Shown: one piece after another, positions 57,971 to 64,000 of the stretch
Layout of the letters: each line of letters begins with the position of its first letter
How positions within the stretch are numbered: the first letter of the stretch is position 1
Source of the DNA: Lysobacterales bacterium PRO7
Lineage (GTDB): Bacteria; Pseudomonadota; Gammaproteobacteria; Xanthomonadales; Rhodanobacteraceae
Assembly: GCA_021404785.1 (NCBI GenBank)
Contig: QWHH01000006.1
Location: 62,001-126,000 of the forward strand
Length of the DNA: 64,000 bases
Direction: 5' to 3'
Position numbers and translations under genes: made by a program
Notes under the pieces: model-generated
Told to the model about the DNA's origin: nothing
Database searches by the model: none
What the model saw: only the letters and a program-made list of their open reading frames with translations

Positions 57971-59452
57971 CTACTCGAATCCATTCTTGAAGATCGTGTC
58001 GGCCAGGATCACGGCCGCGTAGGCATCGATGCGCCCGTAACCTTGCACGGGGTTGGGAAACGTTGTTGCCGGGATGGCGCCGCAAACCTGCGTGCTGCTG
58101 ATCGGCACAGCGGTCTGGCGCAGGATGTCCATCACGCGCTGCGGATTGCCCTTCAACGCCGGATTCACCGCCATTACCAGCGCGGCGGCGCCAGTCACGT
58201 GCGGCGTGGCCATGCTGGTTCCGCTCATGACCGCGTAGGCGGTATCGCTGGAGTTGGTCACCGAACGCACGTTTGATCCGGGCGCAACCACATCGGGCTT
58301 GACCCGATTCGCGCCAGTCACCGGACCACGGCTGGAGAAGCTCGACATGGTGTCACTGCTCGTCATCGAACCGATGGTGAATGCACTATCGAGCGTGGCG
58401 GGCTGGTCGGCAATCGTGTTGCAGAAAGATCCGCCGTTGCCGGCCGCGGCGACGAACAGGATGCCGCCGGCGACCAGATTGTCGATTGCCGTCTTGACCT
58501 CGTTGCCCGCCGTGCAGCCTTCGGAGGCCGGGCAACCCCAGGAATTGCTGACGATATCCGGCGCCTTGGCGGGGTCTGGATTGTTGCCGGCAAGATCGGT
58601 TGGCGCCAGCAACCACTGCGCGCATTCGTTGTAGCGGGCCGGAGTGCCGTTGCCCGCGTCCATGTTGCGACAGCCGATCCACCTCGCGCCGGGTGCCACG
58701 CCAATTTGATTGCCGGCGCCATCGTCCCCCACCATCGTCCCAACCGTGTGCGAACCATGGCCATTATCGTCGCAAGGCACAAGGGAATCGTTGCCGCAAG
58801 GATTGCCGACCGAATCATGAATCGCATCGTGCCAGTTGTAGTTGTGATCGGCGACGCTGCCATTCCAGCCACGGTAATGCGGTTTGAGTGCAGTGTGCGT
58901 CCAGCGGATGCCAGTGTCCTGTCCGGCGACGGTCACGCCCTGGCCGGTGATGCCCAAGGCCCAGACCTGCGGCGCGTGAATCTTGCTCACGCCCCACTCC
59001 ACCGACTCCACGGACTCGGGTTGCATCGGCGTTGCCGGTGGTGTCGGCAGGTGCAGCATCTGCGCTCGATTGCCGTCAAGCCGTGTCACGTCACTGCGTG
59101 AAGCCAGTTCGCGAACCTGTTCCGGCGTCAATTGCGCCTGGATCATGTTGACGATCCAGAAACTGCGATACGCAATGCCGCGATCGTCCAGCCAACGCCG
59201 CAGCGATTCCTGCGAAACATCGGCGGTGGTGCGCAAGGTATCGACGAGATTGCGGCGGCGCGCGAGGTAGTCGCCATCCTGGCGCAACAGGTCGGTCGGA
59301 ACCGCGGCATCGAGCACGATCAACGTATCCACGCTACCATCACGCTGCGCCTGCATCAGCAGCGTCGGATCGATTTCTACTGCTGTTGCGGTAGCGCAAG
59401 CCAGGGCAATCGCAACGGCCAGCAATCCACGATGTCGAACAAAGGTTTGCAT
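57971..59452 (-). CDS. Exported subtilisin-like serine protease with NGFE tail
   Basis: The protein has 493 residues. Signal peptide (LLAVAIALACATATA-V), an inhibitor-like propeptide to about residue 135, then the S8 domain with catalytic Asp in VAGQDTGIRWTH, His in GHGSHTVGTMVG, and Ser in SGTSMATPHVTGAAAL. It ends ADTIFKNGFE. Similar short IF-x-NGF tails are, to my recollection, frequent in secreted proteins of Rhodanobacteraceae; their role is unknown. It lies between nadK and the nucleotidase gene, all on one strand. Confidence 0.92.
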   Translation of the reverse strand: MQTFVRHRGLLAVAIALACATATAVEIDPTLLMQAQRDGSVDTLIVLDAAVPTDLLRQDGDYLARRRNLVDTLRTTADVSQESLRRWLDDRGIAYRSFWIVNMIQAQLTPEQVRELASRSDVTRLDGNRAQMLHLPTPPATPMQPESVESVEWGVSKIHAPQVWALGITGQGVTVAGQDTGIRWTHTALKPHYRGWNGSVADHNYNWHDAIHDSVGNPCGNDSLVPCDDNGHGSHTVGTMVGDDGAGNQIGVAPGARWIGCRNMDAGNGTPARYNECAQWLLAPTDLAGNNPDPAKAPDIVSNSWGCPASEGCTAGNEVKTAIDNLVAGGILFVAAAGNGGSFCNTIADQPATLDSAFTIGSMTSSDTMSSFSSRGPVTGANRVKPDVVAPGSNVRSVTNSSDTAYAVMSGTSMATPHVTGAAALVMAVNPALKGNPQRVMDILRQTAVPISSTQVCGAIPATTFPNPVQGYGRIDAYAAVILADTIFKNGFE

Positions 59453-59494
59453 CGCATAGTCCCCAAGGCGAAACGTGTGCCGAAAATCGTCTGC

Positions 59495-60265
59495 TCAATA
59501 CGCAAACTGTTCATTGAGGATGCGATCCTCGAGATTGTGTTCCGGATCGAACAGCAAGGTCACGGTCTTCTCGCGCGATTCGCGGATCGTCACCTCGACC
59601 ACGTCGCGTACCTCGTGCGAGTCGGCGGTGGCGCTGACCGGGCGCTTGTAGGGATCGAGGATCTCGAATTTCACCTCGGTGCCGGCGCGCAGGATCGCGC
59701 CACGCCAGCGCCGCGGCCGGAACGGACTGATCGGCGTCATCGCCAGCACGTCGGCGCCAAGCGGCAGGATCGGCCCGTGCGCGGAAAGGTTGTAGGCGGT
59801 CGAACCCGCCGAGGTGCACAGCAGCACGCCGTCGCACATCAGCTCGTCGATCTTAACGACGCCATTGAGATAGACGCGGATATGCGCGGCCTGCTTGGTC
59901 TGGCGCAGCAGCGAGACTTCGTTGAACGCGAGCGCGGTGGTGGCGGCCCCGGATTCGCCGACGGCTTCCATCACCAACGGGTGCAAGGGCGTCGGCTGGG
60001 CACGCGCCAGCCGCTCGCGCAAATCCTCGGCGCGGAACTGGTTCATAAGGAACCCGACCGTGCCGAGCTTCATGCCGAACACCGGTTTGTTCAGCGCGAG
60101 GTAGCGATGCAGCGTGCGCAGCATGAAGCCGTCGCCGCCGAGCGCCACGATCACGTCGGCTTGCTCGACCGGTGTCTCGCCATAGCGCGCGTGCAGGTCC
60201 GCCAGCGCGACTTGGGCTTCTTCGGTCTTGCTGGCGGCGAAGGCGATTTTTTGCGGCTGTGACAT
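59495..60265 (-). CDS. nadK: NAD kinase
   Basis: The protein has 256 residues, phosphorylating NAD to NADP with ATP. GGDG motif at 43-46 in [29 protein letters not shown], and the C-terminal [17 protein letters not shown] are diagnostic. It is shorter than E. coli NadK, as in other xanthomonads. Genes downstream on the strand are the protease and nucleotidase; the gap before it contains the AT-richer anchored protein gene. Confidence 0.95.
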   Translation of the reverse strand: MSQPQKIAFAASKTEEAQVALADLHARYGETPVEQADVIVALGGDGFMLRTLHRYLALNKPVFGMKLGTVGFLMNQFRAEDLRERLARAQPTPLHPLVMEAVGESGAATTALAFNEVSLLRQTKQAAHIRVYLNGVVKIDELMCDGVLLCTSAGSTAYNLSAHGPILPLGADVLAMTPISPFRPRRWRGAILRAGTEVKFEILDPYKRPVSATADSHEVRDVVEVTIRESREKTVTLLFDPEHNLEDRILNEQFAY

Positions 60266-60356
60266 GCTTTCTGATTCTATGCAAACGGGATCGCGATCAC
60301 ACCCAACCCACGATAAAAATTACTGCTGCCGATACCGGTGAGCACGTCGCGCAAAT

Positions 60357-60737
60357 TCAACAATCCACATTCGTGGGCGTCACTCGAAAACAGTCGTGTT
60401 GGGTGCCACCCGGAGGACAATACACGTAATTGTCGCTTGACGTGATTTGTATCCACGTAGAACCGCTGTGCCGCGCCAGAACACCCTTACCAAGACATTG
60501 AAATCCAGGAGGGACTGGATGACGCGCCGATTTAGTAACGATTGTTGGTTGTGGAACACGCTGGGAAGCAGCCGACCGGCGCCAACCAAGCGGATCTGGA
60601 TTTTGTGCGATACGGCTTAACTCTTCGTTGAACTCCCGTATTGCCTGATTTGCCTGATACCGCCCTATCGCTTCCCAGAGAGATAAGGCAATCAGCACCC
60701 CCAATGCCACTTTCCACACTAAATATTTGTCGGTCAT
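60357..60737 (-). CDS. Small membrane-anchored protein, unknown, AT-richer
   Basis: The protein has 126 residues with GGGGGG 6 bases before the ATG. One N-terminal hydrophobic helix (about 6-24, VWKVALGVLIALSLWEAIG) probably anchors it, with the rest in the periplasm. Four Cys are placed to form two disulfides (FQCLG, VYCPPG, HDCF, VDC end). The local DNA is visibly poorer in GC, with A/T-ending codons unlike the neighbours, suggesting recent acquisition. No family is recognised. Confidence 0.6.
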   Translation of the reverse strand: MTDKYLVWKVALGVLIALSLWEAIGRYQANQAIREFNEELSRIAQNPDPLGWRRSAASQRVPQPTIVTKSARHPVPPGFQCLGKGVLARHSGSTWIQITSSDNYVYCPPGGTQHDCFRVTPTNVDC

Positions 60738-60758
60738 GAGCGTCCCCCCCAGATGTAT

Positions 60759-63700
60759 TTACCCGCCCGCCTGCACCAGTTGCGCGAGCCGGCGCACCGC
60801 GACCGAGACGATCGGATAGTCGGCAACGAGCTGGCTGCGCATGTCCGCGAACATGCCCAGGGTGAACTTCAGCGCCGGGTCGTCGCGGTTGAGCCAGGCT
60901 TCGACCAGTTCCGCGCCGTTTCCGTTGCCGCCATGCTCGATGACCTGCACGGTCAGCGCGCGATGCTGGCTGTACAACTCGTCGCGCAGGCTGCCGCGCG
61001 CGTGCGCGTGCCAGCGCGACTCGACCGGCAGGCTCTCGATCCTGTCCATGAGCCAGGACAGGTGCAGCGCTTCACCGAGCGCGAAATACACTTCGGCGAC
61101 ACGCTCGACCTGCAGCTTGTGCTCGGCGGCGACGTGGATGATGTCCAGGCCCGAGCCCGGCGTCGGCAGCACGGCCAGGTCGGCCGCAAGGCCGTCCGGG
61201 AAACCGGCATCCAGCCAGCGCTGCTTGTCGGCGTCGTAGCGCTGCCTTTCGCGCGGCGTGATCGCCTCGACCAGGTGTCCGCGCAGGTCGCGCATGCCCT
61301 GGTGGTAACGATCCACCGCGGCGGCGATGTCCAGCGTGGCGTCGGAATGGTTGAGCACCCAGCGCGTGGAGCCGCGCAGCGCGTTCCAGATGACCAGCAA
61401 CGCGTCGATCTGCGCGTTGCCGTTGACCTTGCCGTCGAGCGCCTCGATGCCGGCCCACAGCGCGCGCGCATCGAACACCTCACGCGCGATGTTGTAGGCG
61501 CGCGCCACCTGCGCCGGCGTCTTGCCGGTATCCTCGCCCATGCGCAGCACGAACGTGGCACCCATGCGGTTGACCATCGAATTCGTCACCGCGGTCGCGA
61601 TGATCTCGCGCTTGAGGCGATGGCGCTCCATGTGCGGCGCGTATTTTTCCTGCAGCGGAGTGGGGAAATAACGGCGCAACTCCTTGGACAAATACGCATC
61701 TTCCGGCACGTCGGATTCGAGCAGTTGCTGGAACAGCACGATCTTGGAATACGAGAGCAGGATCGCGAGTTCCGGCCGCGTCAGACCCAGGCCGCGCGCC
61801 TTGCGTTCGGCGAACTCGGCATCCGTCGGCAGGTATTCGATCTGGCGGTCGAGCAGACCCTGGTTTTCCAAGGTGCGGATGAAATGCTGCTTGGCGCCGA
61901 TGCGCGCCACCGACATGCGCTCCATCAGGCTGATCGCCTGGTTCTGGCGGTAATTGTCGAGCAGGACCAGGCGCGCGACCTCGTCAGTCATCGCCGCGAT
62001 CTCGGCGTTGCGCGTGTCGTAGGTCAATTCGCCGCGTTGCACCGCGTCGCCGAGCAGGATCTTGATGTTGACCTCGTGATCGGAGGTGTCCACGCCCGCC
62101 GAGTTGTCGATGAAGTCGGTGTTGAGCAGCACGCCGTTGAGCGCCGCCTCGATGCGCCCGCGCTGGGTGCATCCGAGGTTGCCGCCCTCGCCCACCAGCT
62201 TGCAGCGCAAATCGCGTCCGTTGATGCGGATCGAATTGTTCGCGCGGTCGCCGACATCGGCGTTGGTTTCGGCTTCCGACTTGACGTACGTGCCGATGCC
62301 GCCGTTCCAGAGCAGGTCGACCGGCGCCTTGAGGATCGCGCGCTTGAGGTCGTTCGGCGACAGCGACTCTACCCCCGCATCGATGCCGAGCGCCTCGCGC
62401 ACCGGTGCCGATATCGGGATCGACTTCGCACTCAGCGGGTAGATGCCGCCGCCGGCGCTGATCAGCCGGGCATCGTAATCGGCCCAGGACGAACGCGGCA
62501 ACTTGAACATGCGCTCGCGTTCGACGAAGGACTTTTCCGCATCGGGATTCGGGTCGAGGAAGATGTGGCGGTGATCGAACGCGGCGACAAGGCGCGTGTG
62601 CCGCGACAGCAGCATGCCGTTGCCGAACACGTCGCCGGACATGTCGCCGATGCCGACACAAGTGAAGTCCTCGGACTGGCAATCCCGTCCGAGCGCGCGG
62701 AAATGGCGCTTGACCGATTCCCAGCCGCCGCGCGCGGTGATGCCCATGCCCTTGTGGTCGTAGCCGACCGAGCCGCCCGAGGCGAACGCGTCGCCGAGCC
62801 AGAAGCCGTGTTCGGCGGAAATTGCGTTCGCGATGTCGGAGAACGTCGCCGTGCCCTTGTCCGCGGCGACGACAAGATACGGATCGTCGCCGTCGTGGCG
62901 CACGCAGTTGTGCGGATGCACGACCTTGCCGTCGACCAGGTTGTCGGTGATGTCGAGCATGCCGTTCATGAACAGGCGGTAGCAGGCGATGCCCTCGGCA
63001 AGAACCGCATCACGATCTCCGCTGGCTGGCGGGCGCTTGACGAAGAAGCCACCCTTGGAACCGACCGGCACGATGACCGTGTTCTTGACCATCTGCGCCT
63101 TGACCAGGCCCAGCACTTCGGTGCGGAAATCTTCGCGGCGATCGGACCAGCGCAGGCCGCCGCGCGCGACCGGACCGAAGCGCAGATGCACCGCTTCCAC
63201 GCGCGGAGCGTAGACGAAAATCTCGCGGTAGGGCTTCGGCTTGGGCAAGTCCGGCACCTTGGACGAGTCGAACTTGAAGCTGATGTATTCGCGCGCCTTG
63301 CCACCGGGCGTCTGGAAATAACTGGTGCGCAGCATGGCACCGATGACGCCGAGGAAGCCGCGCAGGATGCGGTCCTCGTCCAGGCTCGCCACGCGATCGA
63401 GCAGGATGCGCAGTGCCGCCACGATCGCCTGCATCTGCGCATCGCGATCCTGCCCGCGTGCATTCACTAGATCGTCGACAAAGCCCGGGTGCGCCGCGGC
63501 GACCTCGGCCGGCAGCAGGATTTCAAGTTCCTTGCGCAGGCGCTTGCGCGCGCCTTCGAGCACGGTCTTGCCCGGGTCCTCGCGCTGCGGGTCGAACTTG
63601 GCCTCGAACAACTCGACCAGCAATCCGGCGATCAGCGGATAGCGGTTGAGCGTCTCTTCCATGTAGCTTTGCGAGAACGTCGCATTGGTCTGCACGATGT

Positions 63701-64000
63701 ACTTGCAGATGCCGCGCAGCACGGCGACCTGACGCCAGCCCATGTTCGCGCCGAGGATCAGCTTGTTGAAGCCATCGCTTTCGGCCTGGCCGCGCCAGAT
63801 GCGCTCGAAGCTGGACTGGAACGAATCGCGCACCTGTTCCAGGTCGAATCCCAGGCGCACCGCCGACTGCACTTCGAAATCCTGGATCACGGCGGGCGTG
63901 TCGCCCAGCTTCATTTCGTACGGATGCTCGGAAAGGATCTTCAGGCCCATGTTCTCGAGCAGAGGCAACGCGTCCGACAAGGAAATCGGCGCGCCGTAGC
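60759..64000 (-). CDS. gdh: NAD-specific glutamate dehydrogenase, large type, 5' end outside window
   Basis: About 1080 C-terminal residues are visible; the frame runs on past base 64000, reading YGAPISLSDALPLLENMGLK across the edge, so the N-terminal third of this roughly 1600-residue enzyme is missing. The catalytic dehydrogenase domain holds RGGLRWSDRREDFRTEVLGL and the substrate lysine in VGSKGGFFVKRPP; GIGDMSGDVFGNGMLLS and the nucleotide-binding DLRCKLVGEGGNLG region follow. It oxidises glutamate to 2-oxoglutarate and ammonia. It ends 21 bases before the small anchored protein gene. Confidence 0.95.
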   Translation of the reverse strand, partial: YGAPISLSDALPLLENMGLKILSEHPYEMKLGDTPAVIQDFEVQSAVRLGFDLEQVRDSFQSSFERIWRGQAESDGFNKLILGANMGWRQVAVLRGICKYIVQTNATFSQSYMEETLNRYPLIAGLLVELFEAKFDPQREDPGKTVLEGARKRLRKELEILLPAEVAAAHPGFVDDLVNARGQDRDAQMQAIVAALRILLDRVASLDEDRILRGFLGVIGAMLRTSYFQTPGGKAREYISFKFDSSKVPDLPKPKPYREIFVYAPRVEAVHLRFGPVARGGLRWSDRREDFRTEVLGLVKAQMVKNTVIVPVGSKGGFFVKRPPASGDRDAVLAEGIACYRLFMNGMLDITDNLVDGKVVHPHNCVRHDGDDPYLVVAADKGTATFSDIANAISAEHGFWLGDAFASGGSVGYDHKGMGITARGGWESVKRHFRALGRDCQSEDFTCVGIGDMSGDVFGNGMLLSRHTRLVAAFDHRHIFLDPNPDAEKSFVERERMFKLPRSSWADYDARLISAGGGIYPLSAKSIPISAPVREALGIDAGVESLSPNDLKRAILKAPVDLLWNGGIGTYVKSEAETNADVGDRANNSIRINGRDLRCKLVGEGGNLGCTQRGRIEAALNGVLLNTDFIDNSAGVDTSDHEVNIKILLGDAVQRGELTYDTRNAEIAAMTDEVARLVLLDNYRQNQAISLMERMSVARIGAKQHFIRTLENQGLLDRQIEYLPTDAEFAERKARGLGLTRPELAILLSYSKIVLFQQLLESDVPEDAYLSKELRRYFPTPLQEKYAPHMERHRLKREIIATAVTNSMVNRMGATFVLRMGEDTGKTPAQVARAYNIAREVFDARALWAGIEALDGKVNGNAQIDALLVIWNALRGSTRWVLNHSDATLDIAAAVDRYHQGMRDLRGHLVEAITPRERQRYDADKQRWLDAGFPDGLAADLAVLPTPGSGLDIIHVAAEHKLQVERVAEVYFALGEALHLSWLMDRIESLPVESRWHAHARGSLRDELYSQHRALTVQVIEHGGNGNGAELVEAWLNRDDPALKFTLGMFADMRSQLVADYPIVSVAVRRLAQLVQAGG

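Noticed and set aside
60753-63470. Open frame of about 900 codons on the plus strand opposite glutamate dehydrogenase
   Set aside because: The minus-strand protein has full catalytic motifs; the plus frame has low-complexity arginine-rich content.
1-64000. CRISPR arrays, insertion sequences, prophage genes, integrases or rRNA
   Set aside because: No regular direct repeats with spacers, no transposase or integrase motifs and no rRNA sequence were seen on either strand.

Overview
The window looks like chromosome of a GC-rich gammaproteobacterium of the Xanthomonadales, most probably near Rhodanobacteraceae or Xanthomonadaceae. The evidence is the uppS-cdsA-dxr-rseP-bamA-skp-lpxD-fabZ-lpxA-lpxB block, a fused one-chain 2-oxoacid dehydrogenase E1, a large NAD-glutamate dehydrogenase, the kynureninase/3-hydroxyanthranilate cluster and a secreted protease ending in an NGFE-type tail. 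The genus is an inference. Genes are tightly packed, with many 4-base ATGA or GTGA overlaps. No gene-free stretch reaches 300 bases; the longest are about 165 bases (26107-26271) and 157 bases (41241-41397).

Layout. (1) 1-6504: a signalling cassette with the 3' part of an ECF-like sigma factor, a giant transmembrane Ser/Thr kinase with beta-propeller repeats, a small exported protein and an outer-membrane barrel. (2) 6553-8341: a sterol-desaturase-family membrane enzyme and an uncharacterised protein. (3) 8420-22140: the essential envelope block from frr to rnhB (translation recycling, undecaprenyl and phospholipid synthesis, isoprenoids, site-2 protease, outer-membrane assembly, lipid A). 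A sulfatase-fold transferase sits between lpxB and rnhB. (4) 22187-31193: a kynurenine/3-hydroxyanthranilate meta-cleavage cluster (aminomuconate semialdehyde dehydrogenase, aminomuconate deaminase, 3-hydroxyanthranilate dioxygenase, ACMS decarboxylase, kynureninase). It also contains two exported proteins of unknown role, an FUSC-type exporter and a paired-hairpin repeat. (5) 31277-35952: a MarR-controlled tripartite efflux operon behind a clear promoter and a perfect inverted repeat. (6) 35949-41240: PpsR, PEP synthase and an S9 peptidase. (7) 41398-50047: a DUF1993-like protein, tRNA-Arg(CCT), an esterase, an ALDH7-type dehydrogenase, a ribbon-helix-helix/coiled-coil pair, pyrD, murB and an M16 peptidase. 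(8) 50098-55079, minus strand: an adenylyl cyclase fused to an FHA domain, the fused E1, a GNAT enzyme and glutaryl-CoA dehydrogenase. (9) 55159-64000: a NodB-type deacetylase, then a minus-strand run of NAD-glutamate dehydrogenase (cut by the window end), a small AT-richer anchored protein, NAD kinase, a subtilase, a 5'-nucleotidase and two tandem paralogous unknown proteins.

How the parts relate. Region 3 is ordinary housekeeping for the cell envelope. Region 4 breaks down 3-hydroxykynurenine and 3-hydroxyanthranilate; upstream tryptophan dioxygenase, formamidase and kynurenine monooxygenase are not in the window. The neighbouring FUSC and Emr-type pumps could export aromatic intermediates, which is an inference. 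ALDH7, a 2-oxoacid E1 and glutaryl-CoA dehydrogenase lying within about 12 kb suggest that lysine and tryptophan carbon may be funnelled through 2-oxoadipate and glutaryl-CoA. The least explained items are the kinase cassette, the tandem FGYCGDA paralogs, the ribbon-helix-helix/coiled-coil pair, the exported proteins inside the kynurenine cluster and the NGFE tail.
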